64,000 nucleotides of DNA from Maea johnstoni. Lineage: Eukaryota; Annelida; Polychaeta; Spionida; Magelonidae. Both the position numbers and the translations under genes were made by a program. Every line of letters begins with the position of its first letter. The first letter of the stretch is position 1. The notes below the pieces were generated by a model that was not told the DNA's origin, did no database searches, and saw nothing but the letters and a program-made list of their open reading frames with translations. Below are positions 43,225-64,000 of the stretch, one piece after another. The stretch is taken from contig OZ012684.1 in assembly GCA_963942565.1 (NCBI GenBank), forward strand, positions 64,192,075 through 64,256,074, written 5' to 3'.

Positions 43225-44957
43225 TGACATAATGGCAAGCGAAGCTCGGAAAGGCCGCAGGCCTTTCGCGAAGCCTCGCAGTAAGTCAATAGAGCGTGAG
43301 TGTATATGACGTCACTATAAGAAATACATACACGGACCCAGAAAGTTGTCACCGTCCAACAATCATCCCTCATGCGGCCGACTTCCGCTCTGGGAGGTAT
43401 TCTAAATAGGTTAAGTAACGCCCGATTTCATTGGTCGACAATGACGTAATGCACAATACAAAAAACAAGAACGCCTCCCATTGGATGAAATGTATGAATG
43501 AACGTGCATGAATAAAATGTGGATTGTTGCAGGTGCTCCACGCCGTGGCCGCTACTATATCAACGTTAAAACTGAATTTCTCTCCCATCCGTGGGTCAAT
43601 TCTAATGAAGTTTAGATGTTAGAATCACCAGAATTCTTTCTACTGGCCATTGAATCATCTTTAAAATCGGCTCGCTTCCTGGCCATGCCACGCCGTGGCC
43701 GCTACTATAAGTCTATATCCATGTTAAAACTGAATTTCTCGCCTGTCCGTGGGTCGATTTTAATGCGGTTTAGATCGTTAGAACCGCCAGAATTCGTCTA
43801 CTGGCATTTGTATTCCCTTTAAAATCTGTAGCCAAATGTATATTTTGCGACAGTTAGAAATCCTAACAATTTTTATGCCATTAATTTTCTGTCAATCAAT
43901 GCTGTGTTTTGGTCAGAAGTAAAAAAACAACATCCAAAGCTTCGCTCGCTTTCTGGCCATGCCAGCATCATATTATTTTTTTCGATTAATTGGAAAAATT
44001 ATTTCGATCGATTGATAGCGAGCGAAGCTCGAAAGGCCGTAGGCCTTTCGCGAAGCCTCGCAATCCCTCAATTGCGCGTGAGTGTATATGACGTCACTAT
44101 AAGAAATACATACAGGGACCCAGAAAGTTGTCACCGTCCCACGTGCGGGACAACAATATTACTCAACGTGCGGGACAACAATATCACTCAACGTGCGGGA
44201 CAACAATATCACTCAACGTGCGGGACAACAATATCACTCAACGTGCGGACGACTTCCGTTCTGGAGGATTTCTTTAGTAGGTTAAGTAACGACCGATTTC
44301 ATTGGTCGACAATGACGTAATGTGCAGTACAACAATACCAAACACTTACATTTCATCCCATTGGATGAAATGCATGAATGCACGTGCGTGAATCAAAGTG
44401 GCCGCTTCTACATGTATATCCACGTTAAAACTTAATTTCTCGCCCGTCCGTGGCTCAATTATAATGCAGTTTAGAACCGCCTGAATTCATTCTACTGACC
44501 ATTGCGGTTTAGATCGATAGAACCGCCAGAATTCATTGTACTGGCCATCGAATTCTGGTCAAAATCAGTTGTGAAATATGAATGAAAGTGGCCGCTACTA
44601 CATGTATATCCACGTTAAAACTGAATTTCTCGCCTGTCCGTGGCTCAATTCTCGGCTCGCTTCCTGGTCATACCACGCCGTGGCCGCTACTATATCCAAG
44701 TTAAAACTGAATTTCTCGCCTGTCCGTGGGTCAATTTTAATGCGGTTTAGATCGATAGAGCCGCCAGAATTCATTCTACTGGCCATTGAATTCTCGTCAA
44801 AATCAGTTGCGAAATATAAATTTTAAGACAGTTTAAAAATCGTAATGTTTTGTATGCCATTAATTTACGGTCAATCAATGCTGTATTTTGGTCAGAAGTA
44901 AAAAAAAAAAGATCATCCAAAGCTTCGCTCGCATCCTGGCCATGCCAGCGTCATATT
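43225..44957. repeat. Two tandem copies of a 0.75-0.94-kb hairpin-bearing unit
   Basis: Each copy opens with AGCGAAGCTCG then AAAGGCC...GGCCTTT hairpin and GCGAAGCCTCGCA (43228 and 44020), passes through GAGTGTATATGACGTCACTA and AGAAAGTTGTCACCGTCC, and closes with CATCCAAAGCTTCGCTCGC and GGCCATGCCAGC (about 43975 and 44957). Inside, a shorter block with GTGGCCGCTACTA, ACTGAATTTCTCGCC, GTCCGTGG and ACCGCCAGAATTC recurs about five times. GACGTCA, a CRE-like palindrome, is kept in both copies. No coding content was recognised. Confidence 0.75.
44142..44249. repeat. 25-bp tandem repeat, four units
   Basis: Unit CGTGCGGGACAACAATATCA then CTCAA, four full copies with one substitution, plus the start of a fifth. 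Present only in the second copy of the larger duplication, so it expanded after that duplication. Confidence 0.95.
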
Positions 44958-46420
44958 AATTGTTATATCAATGACGGTCCTATTGTTAAGTAGGGATCGG
45001 GAAATTTAAAGACCGGATCGATATTTCAGGATTTTTACAGATTCAATTAACGGCACCTGAAATATGTCGATCCATCGTTCTGGTCTGTAATGATGACAGC
45101 CTTAATTAGTGCTGCATTCAGGTCACTATGAAGCAAGCTAAATGGAAAAGAAGATGCTCTTTGGCTGCAAGCAGGATATATCAGTAAGTCAATCCTAAAA
45201 CAATGTTTGTGGACAGATATGTTTTTTCATCAAAGCGTAACCTAAAGCCAATTCTTTTTAGGAAATCAACTTCCTCTTTTACCCATCCCCCTCTTAGACT
45301 TTCACTACTGAATGAGCGATAATATGGAGAGATGCCAAGTGCGGGTCGTCTTATCGAATACAGGCGAAAACGCCCTATATGCGAAAACGCCCTAGTCGAA
45401 AACGCCCTATTTTTCTTACTTTTCACAACAGTGTATTTCTTCTTCTTTTCCTTTCTCCTTTATCTTCTTTTCCTTTCTCGTTCTCTTTTTCTTAGTTATT
45501 TACGTTCATAGTCGAGTTTAAGTAGTGTAGTTAGTGGTGTCCATCTTTTCTTTGCAGGTTTATACTCTCACAAGAACACACCTGATAGTATTAGGGGAAG
45601 GATGCCTAAAGTCGGACGGGTCTGTAAAGTTGGACACTTCAGAAATAGTGCAACAGCTTACAATTAATTTGATTTATATTCAAAACTTCGAAATTTTCAA
45701 AAAAATGGCAGTCCCTTCTCTAGATAAAAACATTTTTTACTCTTTTTCTACCATTCTAGTTGCTATTTCATTGGTTCAGAATTCGATGCAGAATTTCTTG
45801 CTCATTTTGCACTGAGAAAACTCAGGAAGGGGTAAATGCTTGTGCTGACTACGTCTGGTGCTTAATAGGCCTAGATGGTGTTTTTTTTACATGAAATTTA
45901 TTTGTGTTTTAATGTAAACATATGCAGAAGAGAAAATATCTCATGTTATCCTGATGCACTAGGAAATAAGTGCAAAAAAACATAAAACACTGTCCGACTT
46001 TTGAGCCCCCTCATGAAAGGTTGGGCGCGACTCAATTTCTGTGTGGAAAGTGTACATGCACTGGCAGCATGATATGGCAAGCCATAAAGGTATTTACTAC
46101 ACTTGCAAGTAAATTCGTGCAGGAGGTCAGATAGATGCAAAATAATGTTATAATTCCATACTTATTCAACGGAAATTTCCATTGTTAGAGTAAAATAAAA
46201 AGTATGGATAAGGCTGGGAAATGAGCGTGGAAAAGCAAGAATGACTTAAATTCCGGATTAGATAACAATAGCAGGGAACGAATATATTATGAATAAGTTC
46301 TTCCATATTTTAAGGGTTGTAAATCTACATACTCTTTTAGTTTTCCATGTCCAAATATCTTAAACTAAGCAAAAAAATCTCCATTTTCTATTCTATTTTT
46401 GACAATAACTAACCGAAATA

Positions 46421-46559
46421 CAGCACCGTCGGTCTGCATGTTACCTCAATAGTTGGCATCAGGGACAACATGAACGCTTCTATATTACCGTCATACTTAT
46501 GCATACGCAAGTTGTCCACAATGCTGATCATTGAGGACCAATGCAGACAGATGGCACTG
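46421..46559. mobile_element. Short TA-target MITE
   Basis: Ends CAGCACCGTCGGTCTGCATG and GCAGACAGATGGCACTG are inverted for about 30 bp and abut TA on each side. 139 bp, inside the 45590-48188 element. Confidence 0.8.
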
Positions 46560-47400
46560 TATTCCTACTTCTTATTCATTTGCTGCAAGAATATGTAGTT
46601 GAAACGGGCTGAGATGTAGCAGGAATGTGTGACCTAGCCATTTAATCTTCCCCAGGGACATTCTAAGTATTTATCAATTAGGCCCTTGCAGCCCTCTCTT
46701 ATATATTCTGCTGGTCAAATCTGCCTCGAACCTTTAAAAATACAGATTATAGAGCCAGGTACTATGGAGCACTTTCCTGCAAAAGAAAATTTAAACAATT
46801 ATATTTGGCATTTTTCTTTCTCCCCCTGCTTCAGGTATCATGTTCATAATGCTAATGTCATAAATTACTCCAATAATTGAAAATAACCTGATATTTTTTT
46901 TCTTAGTTGTATTCATTGTATTAGCTTTAAATTGGGAAATACCAGGCTACCAGGAATTAGTTTACTGAATAATATGATTTAAGCCAGGACTTCGGAACAG
47001 GCCTTGTGTTTACTAAGGAGTCTAATATTTGCGTTAAAAAGAGACCCACATTTTTGATTAATATAAGGAGATATTTCAGATGGACAGCGTTAAAACCTCT
47101 AAATGATAGCAAAAACATTTCTTCATGTGAGAAAATAGGTAATTACTCAGTATGTAAGTAGCAATATGTTAGTATATTTAGCTTTTTCTGTGTCATTGAT
47201 GGGTTTTATTCCATAAATTTTGTGAAAATCATACTATTAGACCTCCAGTTTCATAAAAAAAACTCTGCCTGGGGAAGTAACCGTATTGCTACATCGCTTA
47301 TTGATACATGACATGAGAAAAAATATATACAAGACTGTCATTTCCAAAAATTGTTTAAGCCCTAGTGTCCACCCCTACCTGTATGGAAGGGGGAAGTGGA

Positions 47401-47925
47401 CAAAAATGAGCATTTATTGATATTGATAAATCATTTATCAAAATTGATAAATGGCATGATTTATTATTATTGATAAATCATATATTAATACTAAAATGAT
47501 TTGTAAATATTAATAAATTATTTATCAATATTAAGAAAAGGAAATGATTTATTAATATTAATAAATGCCATAATTTATTAATACTAACACGAAATTCACG
47601 CGTGTCCCAAGTATAGCGAATTGGGGAGTTTTGCATCATAACGTATCTTTATGTTAGCGAAGATAGCCGCCGCTGACAGCGCCAGTACAGTAATAAAAAA
47701 GTACAGCGTTTTTATATATAGCGAAGCGGAACCACACGCTAAGTACGCTATATATAAACACACGCGGAAATTTCGTGTTCTACAGTATCAAGAAATGGTT
47801 TATCAATATTGATAAATGATTTATCAATCTTAATGAATGATTTATTAATATTAAGAAATGGAAATGATGTATTAATATTAAGAAATGGAAATGATTTATC
47901 AATATTAAGAAATGCTCTCTTTGTC
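47401..47925. repeat. Array of TTTATCAATATTGATAAAT palindromes
   Basis: Many imperfect copies of ATTGATAAAT and its complement ATTTATCAAT arranged as overlapping palindromes. The element at 47582-47789 interrupts the array, so the array was there first. Strong hairpin potential. Confidence 0.85.
47582..47789. mobile_element. ACGCGT-ended TIR element, copy 1
   Basis: About 207 bp with ACACGAAATTCACGCGTGT at the left, mirrored by CGCGGAAATTTCGTGTTCTA at the right. Inside, TATATAGCG...CGCTATATA forms a stem. Clear relative at 52923-53142; the left end here has lost a few bases (GTAG). Confidence 0.75.
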
Positions 47926-48982
47926 CACTTTGGCCTTCCATATACCTGTTATGTATGGTGTCCGACTTTAGAGACCCACTGTCCGACCTAACATACCCCA
48001 TGAGGTCCAACTTCATATGGCTCAAAACATGTCTTAAACTCAAAATATCCTGCCCAAACTTAATCAGTCAAATCCCTCTTTTGTCAAATTTCAAAACTAC
48101 AATCACAGTTTTATAGAGGGAGCCACATTCTAGAAATGACAGTGGTCATAGTACCAAAGTGTCCGACTTATGGGGCCTTTCCCCTAGTGATAGTTGGATC
48201 TGGCCGCCGTGGATTCATTTCACTCGTGTATCGGCACATGCTATGTCCCTTTGAAACATTGGAATAAAGTTCGAAAATGAGTTATTTCACCATTATAGAT
48301 AAATATATGGCTTCACCCATCAACGACAATCGGACACACGAGGAACAGCACATACGTAGATATGTATTTTAATTGCTGCTGGCACTGACAGTTGACAGAC
48401 TGTCAATAACAACAACTGTGACAATATCCATGAAATATCTGGAGGCAGTAATTATTATAACTGAAATTAAATTGACAACTGTCAATGACAATATCCATGA
48501 CTTATATATCCATGAATTATATGGCCCCCTGATGTGCCACCGACGGAGAGAGCACTTCACTTCACAGCAAGCCGCCGCTCACGGCTCACGGCAGCACTTG
48601 AAAAGTAGGGCGTTTTCGACTAGGGCGTTTTCGCATATAGGGCGTTTTCGCCTGACACCGTCTTATCGGAAGAACACCTCCGAAAGAAACGCTCTTTCAA
48701 AATACTTACCAAATGATTTCCGAATAAACTAACGACTTGAGTAAGGAGCATGTCCTGGATATTGCTGACAAACTTTGTAAATCACATGATATGAAGATAT
48801 TTTCAATTATTTCTTGTGGAAAATCGAGTAGATTCACGGATGATTCTTCATTCATTATTGATCTCGCACCTGCTGACGAGACGAGAATTGAAACGAGACT
48901 TGGTTGTCAACGAAGATCCAAGGCCATAGTAGTCTGTTTGTTAGAACATTCCATAAGCTTTTCAAGCAAAACAGCCGGGAAA

Positions 48983-58653
<9,671 letters not shown>

Positions 58654-60811
58654 AAAGTATTTTGCCTTAAAAGTGTTTGAGGCATTCAGATCACCTTGGA
58701 AGTCTAGAACTGAACAGCCAAGCAGATAAAAGGATTTGAATATACAAAGACTATCCTTTTGGTTTATTTGTTTAAAACAGATACCAAACTGAATGCTGTG
58801 GAAACACTTTGAGTACATCATAGGAGACCAATATATCATTTATTTGCCAAAGTGATGAAGTTATTCCAGTCCACTGGTTTATAGACCGTGTTGACAGAAA
58901 GTGATTATGTATTACATAGATAAGAATGGTTCTTTATAAAAAACAGCCCTTCTCAAAAACTAGATATTTATGATAGAATGGCTACATATTTTACTAGTAA
59001 TGGAAGGTAATTGAAAATAACATTGTCTAAAGTGAACAAAGTAGATACTAGTAAATGCAAAATCCTCTAATTTCAAAGGTTCATAAAAAAGGTTATTGTT
59101 TTGCATGTTTTTGAGTATAAAAGGGTTTAAAAACTTATAGCTCATAAGTCCTTAGATTTGGATTAATAACTTTACCTACCAATTTTTCTAGAAAGTAGTA
59201 CCAAGATGTTTACTTGTTCTCAGCTAGGTAGAACATTTTTATGGAAAGTATTTGTTACGTAATACTATGTGGCAGGGAAACTGTATAAGTCATACCCACC
59301 ATCCTGTGTTAATAGTACTGCTTACTTCACATTTGCATCACCAAAATTACAACACAACACAACACAGACATTCTCAGTATTGATCAGTCTCTTTGGTGAG
59401 ATTTGTATACACATTTTTAGGTGGTGGGTATGAGTGTGCATGTAACATTTTGTACATAGTAGACCTCTAATGTATAGTTCTAACTCTGGTTTTTTTCTCT
59501 GTACTGGCTGTACCACTTTTAAAAATAATAGTGGCTATCAAATTTACTTTTCTGTCAATCTAAACACACATTTAGATAAATTGAGAGCATTAGGTTGTCA
59601 AATCTGAATATTTTGAAAGTTATGGGCAGCTTTTTCAACTGGTACTGGTTACAATCATTAGAAATTTGAATCATCTCAAATCAACTATTTGTAGGATATA
59701 CCTGATCTTTATCTTTATGTAATCAAATCAAAAAGCGAACTTTTTATTTTGCCCAGAAGAGATCCATTCATCTCAAATATTTGTTCAAATGCACTTTTCT
59801 CTAAAGGTAGTTAACTGCTGAAGACTTGTCTTATCAGAACTCTCTTGGTTGTAAAACTGATGAAGATAAGAAGGTATCTGTTAACTGTTTCAACTCTAGA
59901 GTGCTCTTGTGGGCTAATACATGTAAATATTCAAATATTAATATTGGGGAAAATCTGATTAAAAAACATGGATGCGGTAGAGAAAAACATCAAAATCATT
60001 TGTTTTCCAAGTATGAACTCATTTGCATCTGTAGTGTATACATGGTCTGATAACTTTAAAACATATAACTCTATTCAGAGTAATGTTTGAATATTTGATG
60101 GGAAATCTTATAACCCAACAGGAACAGCATCTTTCTCTAGAGAGTACTTTGTTCTTGAGATATTCCCTCTGTCAGAAGATGTGTACCCCCAGAAGTGAAT
60201 TGGTTACATATGGAATTTCTTAGTTTCAATTTAGACCACCAGGGTGCTCTAAGGAGGAGAAGCAGGATTTTTTTGTAGCATACAGTCGGTGTACTTCTAG
60301 GGATTTTTCTTTGTTGATATTATTGCTACTAAATTGTGTGCTGCTTTATTGTTTGCTTATGAATAAATCTATTTACTGTAAAAGTAAATGTTATGCGCAG
60401 AAATGTTTCTTATTGTTATTTTACTGATCTCTTGCTAGGCATTGTGCCAGTTAAAGAATCTCAAGAACATTCTTTTTAACTTATATTCACAATAAAGGTT
60501 GAAAGTCAGAAAAAAACCATAGGATGTCTAAGTTTGAAGATTGGTATATAGTATGTAACAGTCGGAAATAAGGACAAATCATACATATTATATACATTAC
60601 AATCTTTACTCAATACCATTTCATTTCTGTGCATTATATGCAACAAACTATAAGTTCAAATGATACCATAGGTAAGAGGTAAGAGTCCCAAAAGTTCTAC
60701 TCTGACAGATTTGGGGTACATTAACAAACTCTCTATGTAAAAGCTTCCATTGATTGAAAATGAATTCAAAAAGGGGTGTATACACAATGATTATAGTTTA
60801 CAGGCCACATA
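58654..60811. other. DYNLT1 3' UTR and downstream spacer
   Basis: AT-rich sequence with no other exon recognised. The 3' UTR may run to the AATAAA at 60362; a second hexamer lies near 60492. Confidence 0.5.
60362..60367 (+). terminator. Candidate polyadenylation signal of DYNLT1
   Basis: AATAAA followed by a T/GT-rich stretch, about 1.7 kb after the stop codon. An earlier site cannot be excluded. Confidence 0.4.
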
Positions 60812-61251
60812 CCGTATTCGCCCGATAAAGCGCACATGACTGAATAAGCGCACATGCCTATTTTTCATGGTTAGAGGAGGAATGGCCAGCGTAATTGTCA
60901 TGAAAAACTTCCCCTAGAAGAAGTAAGAAAAGCGAAATCACATACCTTTCCTCTTGCCGTGTCTGCAAACCAGATGAGAGCTGAATTCTGCCATTTCAGC
61001 AGTTCCTTTGTGCACTCTGTTCACATTTGCCGCATGATCGTACTATCGACCAATCAACAATCTTATATGCGGGATTGTAGTGCCAAGCATCTAAGCAAGC
61101 TGAACAGCAAGAGGGCGAAGGTGCAATGATGGCCAATACACTACGATCGGCAATCATTGGGGTGTGCGGTAAAACGGAAGGTAAAACACCCCTTCTACAG
61201 AAAATTTTCCCAAGCTCTCCCCTCACCGTGCGGTTTATCAAAAGAATACGG
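60812..61251. mobile_element. TA-target MITE with CCGTATTC ends
   Basis: Begins CCGTATTCGCCCGATAAAGC and ends TTTATCAAAAGAATACGG, with TA on each side (60810-60811, 61252-61253). GCGCAC and GTGCGG words lie near the ends. Tc1/mariner-like by target and ends; non-coding. Confidence 0.8.
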
Positions 61252-61253
61252 TA

Positions 61254-62775
61254 TGTGTAATTAAGCTACAAGGACTTTACCAGAATGTCTGATCTCAAAA
61301 CTGTATGTTGTGAATGTCTGGAATGTAGGTAATGTAGATATGTCAAATATGAATATTTTTTGTTAATATTTGATTTGATAAGAAAAGGACTACATTGAAA
61401 TCCTAGACAGACAGTTGTTTTTGCTAGCTAGCATGCTTTTATTTGGTGAAAATAGCTTAAGAAAATAGAAATAATGATATGACCCTTATTCAATCCTGAA
61501 GAATGATATGGTTGTATACTTTTGGAAATTTGGGTACAATTAGTATTAGTCACCTCTTAGAAGTGGTAGCTACACATCACTTACACAGCTGAGTTGTATT
61601 TTATTTCATCTAACTCATCAAGTAGCAAACGACTTTGATATTCTATATAGGGCAAGGATGGACTTATAGTAGCACACCTACAAGGGTGAGGGATGCCTTC
61701 CAAACAAAACATGTACTGCAAACTGACTTTGATTTCAACAAATTAAGCATTTTAGCCAACTTAAAATGTCTGTCAAAACATGGGATTAGGTTGTGGTTTA
61801 CCTCAGTTGTGGTTTACCTCGGTTTACTCCACAAATTGCCACCCGCTAGTCACAATTTAGCCTTTAAATGGCAGAAAACATGGTGATAATTAGAATTCCT
61901 GCCAAAACAAGAAGCCAAATTAACATGGCAAATGGGATATTCTATGTCTGATTTGGGATATATTTTTTTAATTGAATATTACTTGTCTGACAGCACATCA
62001 CCTAGGTAGGTGTGTCCCTCATGTGATCTCCACTTCTTACTAAGAAATGAGACAGATCTTGTCAGTTGGATCTCATCAAATATGACAGGTTTTTGGTAAT
62101 CTAGCTAATATATGGTGTTAAGTCTTACGTTAAGTATTTGGATTCTGTGAGGGAATTGCACTATTAGTACTAATTGTTCAATTTAAGGCTGAAGATTTAC
62201 AAGCACATTATAAGAAATTTTCTGATTTATTCATAATGAATGTGTTGTCTTTGATGAATTTAACGATACTAGACCTATCATCAGGATTAAGATTAATCTG
62301 TCAACAATTGACCCAGTACCCTCATTATACTAGGCCAGTAGTAAAGAAAAATCAAGATACATTTATGACTTAACTAAGCAGTGATAAGTAGACTCTATTA
62401 CACATCTCTGACAAAGATCTGCTACTAGATCTGATGTTTTTTGATTACTTGGTCAATGATGAATCTTATTCATTTGACCACATATACCCTAGTACCCTAA
62501 TTGCACTAGGCAATCAGTGTGTACATTAAGACACTTCATGACTTTTATAAACTCAATTGATGTAAAAAAGATGGGTTGTCTGGAATAAGCTGTCATCATA
62601 AAAGTAGAAAAAAACTATCTGGGAACCTACACTATTTGCATTTGATCACATGAGAATATATTTGAAAATACAGGGAGATCCTCTGGAATTTATTCTGTCT
62701 TGGAAAATTAGTATGTATTATCTAGATTGGACCAAGGATAAGAAGATAAATTGGGTTTACCCTGTGGTTGTGTGG
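61254..62775. other. Spacer and upstream region of the secreted-protein gene
   Basis: No exon or repeat recognised. The last few hundred bases are probably the upstream control region of the next gene. Confidence 0.45.
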
Positions 62776-62783
62776 TATATAAA
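62776..62783 (+). promoter_or_regulatory. TATA box
   Basis: TATATAAA followed by GCC, 61 nt before the start codon at 62837. A transcription start about 30 nt downstream would give a short 5' leader, usual for strongly tissue-restricted secreted proteins. Confidence 0.75.
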
Positions 62784-62836
62784 GCCTCGCCACCATTGGT
62801 AAAGTGTACTCCCTCTTGTGTGAGTGTATGACAATC

Positions 62837-63654
62837 ATGAAGCTTCTTCTTCTACTGCTCCTGGTGGGCGTCGCCTCAATCTATGCACAACAGCCAAGGA
62901 GGTGTGGTGAGTAGCACTAATTAGAATAAAACAGCAGTTTCTGGTTTGAATTTTCTTGAATGAAAACATCAGTTGAGTAAAACTTACTAAAATGAAATAG
63001 AAGCAGCAGTTTCTGCTTAGATTTATCTTATGAATGAAACTTATTGGTTGATTTACAGTGAAACCGCTCAGAAATGTGAATACTTTTTTGATTACAATTT
63101 CCCAGTCCCATTTGTACCTTACACATTGAGAGGAGGAACACAACTTAGCATGACCACTTTTGCCATGGTTGTTCACATCTCTGTGGTTTCACTGCGTAAA
63201 ATTTGAGTTGGCTGAAAACCACCTATCCTCAACCTTTTCTTTATGGTACCTTCATGAATAAAAACCTTCTTATAAACTATGATTGCATTAATACATAATC
63301 AAGTTTGAATAAGAAAAAAATAAACCATTAGCCTTCATTTCATGAGGTTTCATCAATATTTGTTACTTGATACTTTTGACAATAACTATGGAATTAAGAA
63401 TGATTTTACAAAATATTTGAAGGAGAATCTTTGGTTTTGCTCCGATTACCATTTCTCTTTCAAATCTTTTCTCAAGTGTATTTTTGTCTGAAAGATTTCA
63501 CCAAAATTGTCAGGCTGCATTTGACTGCTGTGTGCATAAATGGGTTAAGTAAGGTGGTGGTAAGAGGAAAACCACTGATCTCATACTGCCTCTCAGCTTG
63601 CTATGTATTTGTATTGTAGCGGCTCCACGTGAGTTTGAAGCCCATGTGTCTGAG
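62837..63654 (+). CDS. Secreted protein, probably ependymin-related; 5' part only
   Basis: Two exons are visible, 62837-62906 and 63620-63654, joined in phase; more must lie past the window edge. The product starts with a clear signal peptide (M, K, then a run of Leu, VGVASIYA) with likely cleavage before QQPRRC. The mature N-terminus CAAPREFEAHVSE fits the Cys-x-x-Pro-x-x-(W/F)-E-(G/A) opening of ependymin-related proteins, which are secreted, calcium- and lipid-associated glycoproteins often expanded in marine invertebrates. The evidence is 35 residues, so the family call is tentative; another small secreted Cys protein is possible. A TATA box supports the start. The second exon is only 35 nt. 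Confidence 0.6.
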
Positions 63655-64000
63655 GTAAGTGACACTTATCTATCAAAAACTGTGACATAGACTTGTTCAA
63701 TTAAACAAAATATCAATCCTTTGAATACAGTATTTCAAATATTCTTTCTTTAATTTCAAAGGTTAGCTTCGGAAGGTGCTCTCTACATAAGAATAGCAAA
63801 TGTTCCTGGGCTCTTAACTTAATAATGCTTAATATCCAGCAATTTTAAAAATAGTAGTGATTATGAAATGTGTGCATACACATAACCTTCAAAGCAAATA
63901 CTGCAGTTAAAATATGCCAGAAAAAACCTTCATTTAAAAGAGATTGGCACAAGTCAACACTTTCAATCAAAGACTTCTAAGAGAGGACAGTTGGAATGTA

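Larger units (their letters stand above)
42926..44982. mobile_element. Inner hAT-like element with tandem cargo
   Basis: Begins TAGGACTGTCATTTAC, ends CAATGACGGTCCTA. Flanked by ATGTTAAG and TTGTTAAG (7 of 8). Its ends resemble those of the outer element, so this is a related family member that inserted into it. Subterminal TTTCGATT words mark both ends. The middle is the duplicated hairpin-bearing unit at 43225-44957. No transposase frame was seen. Confidence 0.7.
42644..45104. mobile_element. Outer hAT-like element, interrupted
   Basis: Begins TAGGGCTGTCATTGG, ends TAATGATGACAGCCTTA. Flanked by ATAAGTGC and ATTAGTGC (7 of 8). About 2.06 kb of its length is the inner element at 42926-44982; without that it is about 400 bp, similar to the other MITEs. 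Interior words are ATTTCGATTC-like. Confidence 0.7.
45590..48188. mobile_element. GTCCGACTT-word TIR element nested in copy 2
   Basis: Begins ATTAGGGGAAGGATGCC, ends GGCCTTTCCCCTAGT, flanked by GATAGT on both sides (6-7 bp). The uninterrupted copy 1 reads GAGAGT once at that point, which proves the insertion. Words AGTCGGAC and GTCCGACTT recur near both ends. No transposase frame. It contains two smaller elements and an AT-rich palindromic array. Confidence 0.85.
45356..48659 (+). mobile_element. CGAAAACGCCCTA-word TIR element, copy 2, interrupted
   Basis: Same ends as 20951-21651 (GAATACAGGCGAAAACGCC to GGCGTTTTCGCCTGACACC) with perfect 8-bp duplication GTCTTATC (45348-45355, 48660-48667). 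Outside the insert it differs from copy 1 at only a few sites. A 2.6-kb element (45590-48188) has split it. The right edge is 323 bp before the DYNLT1 start codon. Confidence 0.93.

Overview
The window is AT-rich, intron-rich and sparse in genes. It reads as nuclear DNA of an invertebrate animal. The RAB39, DYNLT1 and ependymin-like genes, together with the repeat style (TA microsatellites, swarms of short TIR elements, a truncated LINE), fit a marine deuterostome such as an amphioxus or ambulacrarian, or a mollusc. I cannot fix the phylum from sequence alone. There is nothing bacterial or organellar, and no retrovirus-like, LTR or Polinton remains were recognised.

Layout. 1-22.2 kb: no host gene recognised; hAT-type MITEs, several tandem repeats, a foldback element, a possible tRNA-derived SINE and a 5'-truncated LINE (18.8-20.6 kb). 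22.3-27.1 kb (+): RAB39 small GTPase, two exons, with three MITEs in or near its single intron. 27.6-37.9 kb: intergenic, with (TA)n blocks and a pogo-type MITE. 38.2-42.5 kb (-): a highly divergent actin-related protein whose exons were joined here by phase; an extra Cys-rich exon lies upstream. 42.6-45.1 kb: nested hAT-type elements. 45.4-48.7 kb: several mobile elements inserted into one another. 49.0-58.7 kb (+): DYNLT1 (Tctex-1 dynein light chain), 113 residues, with two tandem, phase-compatible versions of its fourth exon, which look like mutually exclusive exons. 58.7-62.8 kb: 3' UTR and intergenic DNA with one TA-target MITE. 62.8 kb to the end (+): TATA-driven first exons of a secreted, probably ependymin-related protein, cut by the window edge.

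The three complete host genes have cell-biological roles (vesicle traffic, actin-fold protein, dynein cargo light chain) but show no sign of forming one pathway; they are simply neighbours. Two things stand out. One is the duplicated DYNLT1 exon. The other is a dense population of short TIR elements, more than a dozen with readable 8-bp target duplications, which keep hAT-like ends but fill their interiors with copies of a short word that differs from family to family. Two near-identical 0.7-kb elements of this kind lie just upstream of the RAB39 and DYNLT1 start codons.
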